Source of the DNA: Bifidobacterium callitrichidarum
Lineage (GTDB): Bacteria; Actinomycetota; Actinomycetes; Actinomycetales; Bifidobacteriaceae
Length of the DNA stretch: 43,899 nucleotides
Direction of reading: 5' to 3'
NCBI RefSeq assembly: GCF_003129905.1
Contig: NZ_QFFM01000028.1
Coordinates: forward strand, 1-43,899
Shown here: piece after piece, positions 25,357-35,102 of the stretch
Numbering within the stretch: the first letter of the stretch is position 1
Layout of the letters: each line of letters begins with the position of its first letter
The notes under the pieces: model-generated
The model's database searches: none
The model's input: only the letters and a program-made list of their open reading frames with translations
What the model was told of the DNA's origin: nothing
Translations under genes and position numbers: made by a program

Positions 25357-28300
25357 CCATGGCGCTCCACAGGAAGCAGCGTGGGGCGGCGGCCCCGAAG
25401 AATGCGCCGGCCGGCGGTGGGACCAGTTCGGAAGGCCGTCGACGCATACGTTCGCATGGTGTGCGGCGCATGATCCGGCACGGTCTGATCCGACCCACGT
25501 GGGGAGGCCTGGTGCTGCTCGCCGCGGCGTGCGGATGCTGCTTCGGCGGACTGCTGCTGGACGAACGCACCCTGATGGACGTGACCATCGCGCTCGCGGT
25601 GGTGTTCGTATGCGCGCTGGCAGCGGTGATACTGCAGTGGTTCGGAGTGATCGCCATCGGGGGCCCCAAACTCACCCGGCAGATCGAACAACGCGACAGT
25701 CACGGCAACACCGTGGCGCGCGTGACGGGGGAGTTGCCCGAGCGACGCGGCTGGTATGTCACCGTGAGCACCGTGGTGCGGTGGAAGTCACCGCTGGGAC
25801 TGATCGCGGCCCGCAAGGTCGTGCCCGACGACGGGCAGGCGCTGGTGCTGCCGACCACGGACGAGCAGGGCGCTTCCGGCACGTCCGCGGTGGACAAGCG
25901 GCATGTGGGTTCCAGCCAATCCGAACATTCCGGTGGCGTGCGCGCCTATGCGCCGGGCGACCCGCTCAAACTCATCTCCTGGCGTCACACCGCCCACCGG
26001 GGCGAGCTCATGACCCGCGAATCCAGCCGGGACGTGCGGGCCACCGCACTGTTGGTGCTCAACACGGGCGGCGTCACGGGCGAACGGCTCGACGCCGAAG
26101 TCGCCGCGCTGCTGCCGTGGGCCCGCGCCTCGCAGAACGCCGGCCGGGCGGAGCGGCTGATCGTCACCGACGGCGTACAGACCTTCGAAGGGCTTGATGG
26201 CGTCGAACGGTTCCTTGCCGCCGTGCAGCCGGATGCCGCATCGGCTATCCCGGTCGCTTCGGCAGACGCGACAGCATCGACCGCACCTGAAAGCGGAAAG
26301 CATCAGACAGGACGCGAGAAAGAGCCGGATTCCGGCATGCCGTCGGCGTCCATGCGCGCGGCCGCCATCGCACGGACGGCCATGAGCGGTCAGGGACCCG
26401 TGCGTGTGATGGTCTGCGATGCCGCGGACGGTCAGGAGCTCGCCGCGGCGTTGCGCCGCACTCCGGTGGCCGACCGGCTGACAGTGCTTGACCCGGCCGT
26501 CCAGGAGCCGGCCGCGGAGCCGACGTACCAGCGCATCGTCATCCAGGAGTCCTCCGGCGTGGGGCGTCGAATCCAGACTGGCGCCGACGGTGCCGGACGG
26601 GAAACGGATTTGGTGCCAGCGGGCGGCGGCGTACGGTCGCCGCGCCTGACGCAACGTCTGCTGCCCGACATCACGGGCGCATTGGCGCTGCTGGCGTTCT
26701 TCGGTGTGGCACTGAAAGGTCTTTCCGGCCTCATCGCCCCCGACGGCGCGTGGATGTGGTTCGCCGGCGCGTTGCTGGGCGTGGCCGCACTGGAGATTTC
26801 CGCGGCCAACGCCGTGGGCGATTGCCTGAACGGCGCGCAACGAAAGCCGCGCGGCGGAAAAGCCCGGCCCGATCGGTCCCGCGGAGCGTCCGCGGCAAAA
26901 CCGACAGTCGAACCGGTCTCCGCTCCTACTTCGCGCGCCACCACGCATCCGGTGCTGCGATTCGCGGCGTACACGGTGCTCACGCTCGTCGCCACGGCGA
27001 TACTGGCCGTCGTGCGCTTCCGTGTCCTCGCCGCCGACGCGCTTGAACGCATCGCCGAAGAGGAGGCCTCACAGGCCGCGCAGCAGAGCGCCGCATCCGG
27101 CCTCGTCACCGGACTTGCATCCCGATGGCGGGTCTTCACCACCATGGTCGAGGCCGGATTCGACCAGCTCAACCTCCAACTGCCGCCGCTCAAGGTCTCC
27201 GCGTACAGCGACCTGTTCCTCATCCTGGTGGTGGCCGCGCTCGCCGCCGCCATCCGGCTCATCCTCGCCTTCCGGCCGCTGATCCCCGTGATGGTCGCGC
27301 TGCCGGTGGCCGCGCTCGCCGCCGACTACGCGCTGGTGGGCCATCTCGCGCCCCTGTGGGCCATCGGACTGACCGTGGCCGCCCTGCCGTTCGCGCTCGC
27401 CGCCGCCCGTCCGCGGCGCTTGCATCCCGTACTGCGGTTGAACGGTGCGGCCGTTGCGGAACAGCAGACGAAACAATCGAGGCCAAACCGCCTCGGCGCC
27501 GGCGCTGGATCGGTCACTCGTGGCCTTGCGAGAGGTCGTGCCAACGGCGGCACCCCGGCGATCGCCCTCACCGCCACCCCGCTCCTCGCGGCCGCGCTCG
27601 CCGTTGCCATCACCCTGCCTCTGACCGGCCCGGCCGCCGCATTGGCGTACCGCGTGCCCCTGTCCATCGGGGAAGGCGGCGGCATGTTCACCTCGAACAC
27701 CGTCAACCCGATGATCGACCTCAAACGCAACATCGCCGCCGGGTCGGACACCACGGTCCTGACCTACCGGGCCTACAAACGCCTCTACCTGCGCCTGACC
27801 ACGCTCGACAACTTCGACGGCGACACCTGGGGCTACGACCGCGAATTCGCCCTCGACGCGGGCCTCTACGGCTCCGGCATCCAACTCGGCCGCAACAGCG
27901 AGGACGAACTCTCCAGTTACGACCGCATGATCATGAACCCGCTGGGCGCCTATATGTCCGCCCTCGGCTACACCGGCTACGACGTAGCCACCACCAACGC
28001 GAACACGCTCGAACAGTTCATGGTCAGCGCCAACATCCGCATCGACACCCTCAAATCGCGCTTCCTGCCCGTGCCTGGCAACGTCACGTACATGGAGAAC
28101 GGTCCGGGCAGCGACTGGCTCCTCTACCAGGACGGCACGGTGTACAACCGCAGCAACGGCACGTCATCGGATCTCGAATACGGCGTGGACGGCAATGCGA
28201 TCACCCCCATCACCTCATCGTCCGGTTTCAGCCAGCTGTCCCTGATCACCAGTGCGCAGGACGACCTGCTGGGCGGTTCGGAAGTCAGCGACGAAAACCG

Positions 28301-30029
28301 GGCAGCCTGGTATCAGGCCCGCCGCGACCTGGCGGGAACCGGTCTCGCGGAGATCAGAAGCGACTCGATGGGCGATTTCCTCCTCATCAAGGCCACGCTC
28401 AACGCCGATGGCAGCGTGACGGGAGCGAACGGATGGCGGCTCGGATCCGGCAGCTTCCGGGGTGAGAACCTGACATTCGCCGATGGTACATCCGCGGCCA
28501 TACCCTCCAACGTGGTGTTCAACGAGACCGTCGTGAACCAGCTCGGTCTTGGCAGGGACGGGTACGTGCTCGGATTCGGCTTGGGCGGCAACGTGGCGAT
28601 CGTGGCCCCGCTGGACGATTCGGCGTCCGAAACACAGGACAATCTGAATTCCGATGACGACGAAGCCATCTCCTCGTTCTATGGCGAGGGCATGTGGGCC
28701 GGACGCGCCTTCGCCATCCTGCAGGACTCCGGCATGAACCTGTCCGCCTACACCACGGTCAACGGCAGCATCTCCGAAGCCGTCCCGTACGCCGAGCGCA
28801 TGCGGCGGTACGTGGAGGCCAGCGACAAACGCGCCCATAAAAGCCGGTACACCTCGCTGCCCAAGAAGCTGCCCGACAACGTCCAGGCCGTCATCGACCA
28901 GGCGCGGGCTGCGGGCGTGCCCATCAAGGGCTCCAGCTACGACGACCAGGTGCGCGCCATGCGCTGGCTGGTGGACTACTTCACCAACCCGAACAGCAAG
29001 TTCACCTATTCGCTCGACGCCCCCGACGGCGACGGGCGCGACAACCTCGACGTGCTCGACGATTTCCTCGACCCGGAAAACGGGCATGCGGGTTATTGCC
29101 AGCATTACGCCTCCGCGCTCGCCGTGCTCGGCCGCGCGCTCGGCGTGCCCACGCGCATCGTGCTCGGCTACAACGCCGGCGTGGGCGAACGGGAGGAAAA
29201 CGGCTACTTCACCGTGCAGTCCAAGCAGCTGCATGCCTGGACCGAGGCCTACCTCGACGGCGTGGGCTGGGTGCCGTTCGACGTGACGCCCGCCACCACC
29301 GAGAACGGTTCCGCCGCGTCCGACGCCGATTCGTCCGATACCGGCGATTCGTCCGCCACCACCGGCGATTCCGGTGACAATGCGTCCGACACGACCACGC
29401 AAGACCAGTCCGGCGACGAATCGATCGATGCGTCCGGTGACACCGCCGATCAGTCCGACAAGTCTGATTCGTCCGACGATGCCGAATCGCAGGATGCGAA
29501 AGCCGATGCCGGCGCCTCCAGCAGTGGTGACGGGTGGATGACGTGGCGTATCCCGGACTTCACCGCATGGCCGATGTGGGCTCGCGTGCTGCTGGGGTTG
29601 CTTGCCGTGATGGTGCTGGCCGGCCTGTGCTGGGGTGTACCGAGGCTGTGGCGTTGGATGCGTCGACGCCGGGTGTTCGCGGCCATCGCGCGGGCCGAAG
29701 CGCGCGGGTCCGCCGCGGAGCCGTCCGGGCAGGCGGCGGATCGGGGGAAGACGTCGGAATACGACGATCTGGCCGCCGAGGCCTGGCGCATGACATGGCG
29801 TGAGGTGCAACTGACCGCGCGGGCCAGGGCGAGGTCCAAGTCGAAGTCTGGTCGTAGGCCCAGTCCGAACCAGACAGATATGGATATCGCTCGCATCCTC
29901 GCCGAGCAATGCCCCGAACAGGCCGATTTCATACTGCTTGCGGCCCGCAACGCCACAGCCGCCGCCTTCCATGGCACCGTCGACCCGGTGACCGGCCTGC
30001 CACGGAAGCTCAAGGCTTTCCTGAAGTAG
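25353..30029 (+). CDS. DUF58-transglutaminase (TgpA-like) fusion membrane protein
   Basis: 1558 aa. Two N-terminal TM helices (about 48-95) precede a DUF58 domain with its signature YAPGDPLKLISWRHTA (about 198-213). More TM helices follow (about 440-480, 530-555, 610-690, 730-760), the usual TgpA membrane half. An extracytoplasmic transglutaminase core contains Cys1249 (GYCQHYAS), His1294 (LHAWTEAY) and Asp1310 (PFDVTP), a complete catalytic triad. An Asp/Ser/Thr-rich low-complexity stretch (1315-1390) leads to a last TM helix (about 1400-1425) and a basic cytoplasmic tail. DUF58 and TgpA are normally separate genes after moxR; here they are one chain. Start is the GTG overlapping the moxR stop; ATG 25359 is an alternative. 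Cell-surface protein modification is inferred. Confidence 0.85.
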
Positions 30030-30061
30030 TGCCATCGGCCTTCGGCCGATAGACGTTTTCT

Positions 30062-30149
30062 GGCTCCCCTCGCTGAGGGGAGCTGTCGTCGTAGACGACT
30101 GAGGGAAGTAGTGGAGACACCGCAAACTCCCCTCTCTGAGGGGAGCCAG
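30062..30149 (+). repeat. Structured repeat, short form (A), plus an extra hairpin
   Basis: GGCTCCCCTCGCTGAGGGGAGC hairpin, then GTCGTC-gta-GACGAC and tail TGAGGGAAGTAG; a solitary CTCCCCTCTCTGAGGGGAG hairpin follows at 30128-30146. Lies between two convergent genes. Confidence 0.8.
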
Positions 30150-30158
30150 AAAAGAAAA

Positions 30159-30282
30159 GGCTCTGTTAAACCAAGATTGACATGGCCCTTATTCTTGGCT
30201 CCCCTTGTCAGGGGAGCTGGCGGCGAAGCCGTCTGAGGGGTAGTCAGACATGGATTTATGTCAATTTTGGTTTACCAGAGCC
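30159..30282 (+). mobile_element. MITE-like element, short form, with 8-bp target-site duplication
   Basis: 124 bp. Left terminus GGCTCTGTTAAACCAAGATT; right terminus is its complement with two differences over 26 bases. Flanked by perfect AAAGAAAA duplications at 30151-30158 and 30283-30290. The interior holds an A-form structured repeat (GGCGGC-gaa-GCCGTC). No coding capacity. The right duplication abuts the stop codon of the minus-strand gene at 30291. Confidence 0.9.
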
Positions 30283-30290
30283 AAAGAAAA

Positions 30291-31523
30291 TCACACCTCG
30301 AACCCGGCCTCAACCAGCGCGTGGTCGATGTCGCGAATCAGGTCATCCGTATCCTCGAGGCCCACGGCCAGGCGGAAGAAGCCGCGATGGAACTCCGGCG
30401 GGTACAGGTACTGGCGTTCGTCATCCTCGCCGAGGAACACGATGAGACTCTCATCATGGCCCAGAGACACGGCGGACGTGATCACGTTGAGCTTGGAGAC
30501 GAACCGGTTGTGCCCGTCATGGTCGGTGTCCAGACCGAACGCCAACACGCCGCCGAAGCCGGAATCCGGGCGGGCCAGCTGCGAGACGGCCACGTCGTGG
30601 TGCGGATGCGACTCCAAACCGGGGTACGAGACGAACCGCACGGACGGAATCCGCTCCAGATGCTCGGCGATGGCCTGCGCGGAGGCGTTGTGCTGGCGGA
30701 TGCGCAGGGGAAGCGTCACCGAGCCGCGGTTGATAAGCCAGGCGTTGAACGGCGAAATGATGCCGCCGAAGTTCACCTGCGCGGTGAAACGGATCTCGTT
30801 CGTGCGCGCCTTGGTGGTGGCGATCACGCCGCCGAGCGCGTCGCCATGGCCGTTGATGTACTTGGTGAGCGATTCGATGACGATGTCCGCGCCCAGGTCG
30901 AGCGGGCGCACGTTGTACGGCGAGTTGAAGGTGTTGTCCACGGAGACGAGGATGTCCGGATTCGCCTCATGCGCGATGCCCGCGATGGCGCGGATGTCCG
31001 AAACCTTGAGCGTGGGGTTCGCCGGCGTCTCGATATGCACGAGCTTGGTGTTGGGACGCAGGGCCGCGCGCACGTTCTCCGGATCGGAGGTGTCCACGAT
31101 GGAGGTCTCGATGCCGTACTTCTCCGGCAGGATCTGGTTGAGCAGGCGGTAGGCCGCGATGTAGGTGGTGTCCGAGAAGATCGCGTGGTCGCCGCGGTTG
31201 AGGAACGTGGTGAACGTGGCGGCAAGGGCCGCCACTCCCGAAGCGAGCACCACCGCGTCCTCGGCGCCTTCAAGACGGGCCAGCTTCTCCTCTAGGTAGC
31301 GCTGGTTCGGGTGGCCGTTGCGGGTGTAGAGGTTCACGTCCGAGCTGGACCAGTTGATGTCGGATGGGTCGTAGGGCAGCGCGTAGGCGTTGGCGAGCGT
31401 GATGGGGCGGCGGATCGCGCCGGTTTCGGCGTCGACCCCGTTGCCGAGGTGGATGGAGAGCGTACCGAAGCCGAGCGGCTGGTCGTCGAAGGATTGTCCG
31501 TGGTGCACGAGATCTGAGGTCAT
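30291..31523 (-). CDS. PLP-dependent trans-sulfuration enzyme (cystathionine gamma-synthase/lyase family)
   Basis: 410 aa. Family landmarks: YTRNGHPNQRYLEEKLA (substrate/PLP phosphate region from the neighbouring subunit), ASGVAALAATF, VDNTFNSPYN with the PLP-ring Asp, and the Schiff-base Lys221 in SLTKYINGHGD. Acts in methionine/cysteine interconversion; synthase, lyase and methionine gamma-lyase activities cannot be separated by eye. ATG at 31523 retained because the family N-terminus starts there. Divergent from the aminotransferase gene, 119 bp apart. Confidence 0.88.
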   Translation of the reverse strand: MTSDLVHHGQSFDDQPLGFGTLSIHLGNGVDAETGAIRRPITLANAYALPYDPSDINWSSSDVNLYTRNGHPNQRYLEEKLARLEGAEDAVVLASGVAALAATFTTFLNRGDHAIFSDTTYIAAYRLLNQILPEKYGIETSIVDTSDPENVRAALRPNTKLVHIETPANPTLKVSDIRAIAGIAHEANPDILVSVDNTFNSPYNVRPLDLGADIVIESLTKYINGHGDALGGVIATTKARTNEIRFTAQVNFGGIISPFNAWLINRGSVTLPLRIRQHNASAQAIAEHLERIPSVRFVSYPGLESHPHHDVAVSQLARPDSGFGGVLAFGLDTDHDGHNRFVSKLNVITSAVSLGHDESLIVFLGEDDERQYLYPPEFHRGFFRLAVGLEDTDDLIRDIDHALVEAGFEV

Positions 31524-31630
31524 GGCTTCAGCATGCCAGTGCCCGCCGCGGCTCGCAAGCGGCTGAAACCCCTCAAAACCGCGTCATTCCGGGCTTTGAG
31601 AGCCGTCTATAAGAAAAACGGAAAACGGTA

Positions 31631-31636
31631 TAGGAT
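31631..31636 (+). promoter_or_regulatory. -10 element (leaderless) of the aminotransferase gene
   Basis: TAGGAT (or TATAGG two bases upstream), 6 nt before ATG 31643. The intervening GAGGCC could also be read as a very short ribosome site. Confidence 0.45.
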
Positions 31637-31642
31637 GAGGCC

Positions 31643-32722
31643 ATGAGTTTCAAACATCGCAGTATCATCGATTCCATCCCCGCCTACAAGCAAGGCAAGC
31701 CCGCCCCCAAGGTCGAAGGCCAGCGCTCCTTCAAGATCTCCAGCAACGAGAACGCCTTCGACCCGCTGCCCAGCGTGGTCGAGGCCATCGAGAATCACGC
31801 GCTGCCGCACCTCAACCGCTACCCGGACATGCGCGGCTGGGCCGTGGTGGAACGTCTGGCCGGCGAGATCGGCGTCAAGCCGGAGAACATCGTGCTCGGC
31901 TGCGGCTCCACCGAGGTCATCACCATGCTCGTCCAGCTCGTGGCGGGTCCCGGCGACGAAGTGGTCTACCCGTGGCGCAGCTTCGAGGCGTACCCGATCA
32001 TCGTGACCGGTGCCGGCGCCACCAGCGTGCAGGTGTCCAACCTGCCGGACGGCTCGCATGACATCGACGGCCTGATCAACGCGATCAACGAGAAGACCCG
32101 GCTGGTGATCGTCAACAACCCGAACAACCCCACCTCCACCTCCGTGTCCGACGCGGACGCCCGCCGCCTCATGGAGGCCGTGCCCTCCGACGTGCTGGTC
32201 CTGTTCGACGAGGCCTACTTCCAGTTCAACACCGATTCCGACACGTCCGTGGCCATGGACCTGTTCCGCGAGTACCCGAATGTGGTGGTGGCCCACACCT
32301 TCTCCAAGGCCTACGGTCTGGCCGGCCTGCGCATCGGATACGCCGTGGCCCCGGAGGACGTGATCGAAGGCATGCGCAAGGTGGCCCTGCCGTTCGGCGT
32401 GACCGATGTGGCCCAGACCGCCGCGCTCGCCAGCCTGGACGCCTACGACGAGCTGACCGACCGCGTCAAGTCCATCGTCTCCGAACGCAACCGCGTGGTG
32501 GCCGCGCTGAAGGACCAGGGCTGGGAGTTCCCCGAACCGTACGCCAACTTCTTCTGGCTGCCGCTGGGCGAGCGCACCGACGCGGCCGCCTCGCGCTTCC
32601 TGGCCGCCGGCCTGTCCACGCGCGTGTTCTCCGGCGAGGGCATCCGCATCTCCATCGGCGAGGCGGAGGCCAACGACCTGGTGATTGACGTGTGCGCCCA
32701 GCTCAAGGCCGCCGGCTTCTGA
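31643..32722 (+). CDS. HisC-like class II-fold aminotransferase (histidinol-phosphate/aromatic)
   Basis: 359 aa, PLP fold type I. SSNENAFDPLP, GCGSTEVI, NNPNNPTST, FDEAYFQF and Schiff-base Lys222 in TFSKAYGLAGLRIGY are those of the HisC/Pat group. Without other his genes nearby it may be either a second histidinol-phosphate aminotransferase or an aromatic (phenylalanine) aminotransferase. Leaderless start at ATG 31643. Confidence 0.87.
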   Translation: MSFKHRSIIDSIPAYKQGKPAPKVEGQRSFKISSNENAFDPLPSVVEAIENHALPHLNRYPDMRGWAVVERLAGEIGVKPENIVLGCGSTEVITMLVQLVAGPGDEVVYPWRSFEAYPIIVTGAGATSVQVSNLPDGSHDIDGLINAINEKTRLVIVNNPNNPTSTSVSDADARRLMEAVPSDVLVLFDEAYFQFNTDSDTSVAMDLFREYPNVVVAHTFSKAYGLAGLRIGYAVAPEDVIEGMRKVALPFGVTDVAQTAALASLDAYDELTDRVKSIVSERNRVVAALKDQGWEFPEPYANFFWLPLGERTDAAASRFLAAGLSTRVFSGEGIRISIGEAEANDLVIDVCAQLKAAGF

Positions 32723-32919
32723 CCTTTGCTGACGCCCGGTGCTCGACGTTCAGCGTCTGACCCGCGCCCGGCCGACACGCCGAAGCGGACGGCGGGGTCG
32801 GTGTTCGCCGACGTCGTACGTTACTGAAGCACCCTGTTGAAAGCCCTCGAACCGCGAAAACGACACGCCGATAGAACGGCTTCGTTGCAACAGTTTGAGG
32901 GCCTTTGCGCAAGGTCGAT

Positions 32920-32948
32920 TTGCATTGGTCGCAGATTCTTGCTTTAAT
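32920..32948 (+). promoter_or_regulatory. Promoter of the tRNA cluster
   Basis: -35 TTGCAT, 17-bp spacer, -10 TTTAAT, about 58 bp before tRNA-Tyr. The 190 bp before it hold nothing recognisable. Confidence 0.6.
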
Positions 32949-33005
32949 GGCCAAGTTGCCTGACGAGGTCAAGCCAAACAGCCTGGCCAAGACGGGAAAC
33001 AGACT

Positions 33006-33087
33006 GGCGGATTTCCCAAGCGGTCAAAGGGAGCTGACTGTAAATCAGCCGCTTCGTGCTTCAGTGGTTCGAATCCACTATCCGCCA
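33006..33087 (+). tRNA. tRNA-Tyr (GTA)
   Basis: Acceptor GGCGGAT / ATCCGCC, anticodon GTA in CTGTAAA, long variable arm as expected for bacterial tRNA-Tyr, T-arm GTTCGAATC. No encoded CCA. Confidence 0.95.
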
Positions 33088-33088
33088 C

Positions 33089-33160
<72 letters not shown>

Positions 33161-33164
33161 CTCT

Positions 33165-33238
33165 GGCGGGGTAGCTCAGCTGGCTAGAGCGTACGACTCA
33201 TAATCGTAAGGTCAAGAGTTCGAGCCTCTTCCTCGCTA
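33165..33238 (+). tRNA. tRNA-Met (CAT), elongator type
   Basis: Acceptor GGCGGGG / CCTCGCT with G-T pairs, D-arm TAGCTCAGCTGGCTAGAGC, anticodon CAT in CTCATAA. It pairs at position 1-72 and lacks the three G-C anticodon-stem pairs of initiators, so elongator is preferred. Confidence 0.9.
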
Positions 33239-33303
33239 CAAATTGCGCCCGCTGTTACAAGTGGGCGCGTCCATTAGACCTAAGAACACAGAGGTGAATG
33301 AGA

Positions 33304-33471
33304 ATGGCTAAGAGCGCCGACATCCGTCCGGGCATCACGCTGGCCTGCACCGAGTGCAAGGAGCGCAACTACATTACGACGAAGAACCGTCGTAACACGC
33401 CCGATCGTCTCGAGCTCAAGAAGTTCTGCCCGCGCTGCGGCAAGCAGACCGTGCACCGCGAGACTCGTTGA
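33304..33471 (+). CDS. rpmG: 50S ribosomal protein L33
   Basis: 55 aa with CTEC and CPRC, the Cys4 zinc-ribbon (zinc-binding) form of L33. GAGGTGA precedes ATG 33304. It lies 65 bp after tRNA-Met with no terminator between, so it is probably co-transcribed with the three tRNAs. Confidence 0.96.
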   Translation: MAKSADIRPGITLACTECKERNYITTKNRRNTPDRLELKKFCPRCGKQTVHRETR

Positions 33472-33490
33472 TCGCAAGCATCAAGCTTCA

Positions 33491-33516
33491 AACCCGACCG
33501 CCTGGTCGGGTTTTTT
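33491..33516 (+). terminator. Rho-independent terminator of the tRNA-rpmG unit
   Basis: AACCCGAC-cgcctg-GTCGGGTT followed by a T-run. Confidence 0.85.
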
Positions 33517-33569
33517 GTTTTCCGCTCCCGTCTCAAAGCTGCGTCATGTATCATGCGCAACTAGTAGCT

Positions 33570-33648
33570 GGGGTCTTGGTGGATGTTGTAAGACCGTAGG
33601 CTTGGCCGAACGGCCTTGAGTGTGTCGCACAACATCCACCAAGACCCC
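33570..33648. repeat. Large palindrome upstream of murB
   Basis: Perfect 20-bp arms (GGGGTCTTGGTGGATGTTGT and its complement at 33629-33648) enclose 39 nt that contain a further GGCC-gaac-GGCC hairpin. No T-tract. Located 29 bp before the murB -10, so it could be an operator or cruciform site. Confidence 0.8.
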
Positions 33649-33676
33649 GGCGTCAACTCCGACAATCAGATCCACA

Positions 33677-33682
33677 TAGGAT
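33677..33682 (+). promoter_or_regulatory. -10 element (leaderless) of murB
   Basis: TAGGAT, 7 nt before ATG 33690; no Shine-Dalgarno sequence. Confidence 0.5.
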
Positions 33683-33689
33683 AAGCACC

Positions 33690-34919
33690 ATGACCAGCTT
33701 TGCAGACATCACCACCATGGGCGTCGGCGGCCCCATCGCCCACTTCATCGAACCCACCACGCGCGTGGGCCTCATCGAGGCCGTCGAGGACGCCGACTCC
33801 AAGGGCCTGCCGCTCGTGGTCATCGGCGGCGGCTCGAACATGCTGGTCTCCGACGAGCCCTTCAACGGCGTGGTGGTGCGCGACGCCCGCCGCCTCATCA
33901 CGGTCCCGGACGAGGCCGCCCCCGTGGAAGGCGAGGATCGCACCGTGCACGTCAACGCCGAGGCCGGCACGAACTGGGACGACTTCGTGGCCTTCACCGT
34001 CCAGATCGGCCTTGAAGGCGTCGAGGGCCTTTCCGGCATCCCCGGCACGGTGGGCGCGTCCGTGGTGCAGAACATCGGCGCCTACGGCCAGGAAGTGGCC
34101 ACGTCGGTCGAATCCGTGGAGGTCTGGGACCGCGAGACCAAGACCACGCGCGACCTGACCCCGGTCGACCTCAAGTTCGGCTACCGCTACTCCGCGCTGA
34201 AGGCCAGCATGTACGAGGCTCCCGGCAAGCCGGCGGACCGGTTCTTCCCGACCCCGCGGTATGTGGTCCTCTCCGTCACCTTCGCGCTGACCCACTCCGC
34301 CGAAGGCACCGTGGGCTACGGCCAGCTCGCCAAGGCGCTCGGCGTCGAGGTAGGCGACCGCATGGCCACCAAGGCCATCCGCGAGGCCGTGCTCAAGGTG
34401 CGCGCCGCCAAGGGCATGCTGGAGGATCCCACCCGTTACGCGCTGCCCGCCATGGACGGCACCAAACGCGAGGCCAACATCCTGGCCGATCTCAAGCGTC
34501 TGGCCGTCGTCAACGAGGAGGCCGGCATCCCGCTCGGCGGGGACGGCCTGCCCGCGCCCGACCACAACCGTCACAGCTGCGGCTCGTTCTTCATGAATCC
34601 GATCCTGCCCGCGGACCAGGCGGATACCCTGCCGGAGGACGCCCCGCGCTTCGCCGCCACGCTGCCGGACGGCACGCCGGGCGTCAAGACCTCCGCAGCC
34701 TGGCTCATCGACCACGCCGGCTGCCACAAGGGCTACCGTGCCGCACAGGACGCGCCCGCCAGCCTGTCCACCCAGCACACGCTGGCCCTCACCAATCGCG
34801 GGGGAGCGACGGCCGTCGACGTCGAGATGCTGGCGAAGTCCGTGCAGCAGGCCGTCAAGGCCGCGTTCGGCGTGGACCTGGTTCCCGAACCGGTGTGCGT
34901 CGGCGTGCTCACCCGCTGA
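33690..34919 (+). CDS. murB: UDP-N-acetylenolpyruvoylglucosamine reductase
   Basis: 409 aa. FAD-binding motifs VIGGGSNMLVSD and GIPGTVGASVVQNIGAYGQE, and HSCGSFFMNP with the proton-donor Ser299. It reduces enolpyruvyl-UDP-GlcNAc to UDP-MurNAc with NADPH, the committed peptidoglycan precursor step in the cytoplasm. Longer than E. coli MurB (about 340) because of an insert around 180-270. Leaderless start favoured at ATG 33690. Confidence 0.95.
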   Translation: MTSFADITTMGVGGPIAHFIEPTTRVGLIEAVEDADSKGLPLVVIGGGSNMLVSDEPFNGVVVRDARRLITVPDEAAPVEGEDRTVHVNAEAGTNWDDFVAFTVQIGLEGVEGLSGIPGTVGASVVQNIGAYGQEVATSVESVEVWDRETKTTRDLTPVDLKFGYRYSALKASMYEAPGKPADRFFPTPRYVVLSVTFALTHSAEGTVGYGQLAKALGVEVGDRMATKAIREAVLKVRAAKGMLEDPTRYALPAMDGTKREANILADLKRLAVVNEEAGIPLGGDGLPAPDHNRHSCGSFFMNPILPADQADTLPEDAPRFAATLPDGTPGVKTSAAWLIDHAGCHKGYRAAQDAPASLSTQHTLALTNRGGATAVDVEMLAKSVQQAVKAAFGVDLVPEPVCVGVLTR

Positions 34920-35019
34920 ACCTTCGTCTGAACCCCGCTGGACCTTGGCGGACGCCGGACATTGGTCGAATCGTCCACAATCCGACCGGTGCCGCCCATC
35001 TCGCCCGCCCAGGAAGTAA

Positions 35020-35048
35020 TAGACAAGTCACATGGCCTCTCCTATACT
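35020..35048 (+). promoter_or_regulatory. Promoter of the APC permease
   Basis: -35 TAGACA, 17-bp spacer, -10 TATACT; start of transcription near 35055, giving a 48-nt leader with AAAGGGAAG before ATG 35103. Confidence 0.7.
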
Positions 35049-35102
35049 CGATTCTCGATGTTTTGCGCGCACCCGGCGTGCTCAGGAAAGAAAAGGGAAG
35101 CC

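Noticed and set aside
32723..32919. Pseudogene between the aminotransferase and the tRNA cluster
   Set aside because: No frame shows a recognisable protein remnant or codon bias over more than a few residues.
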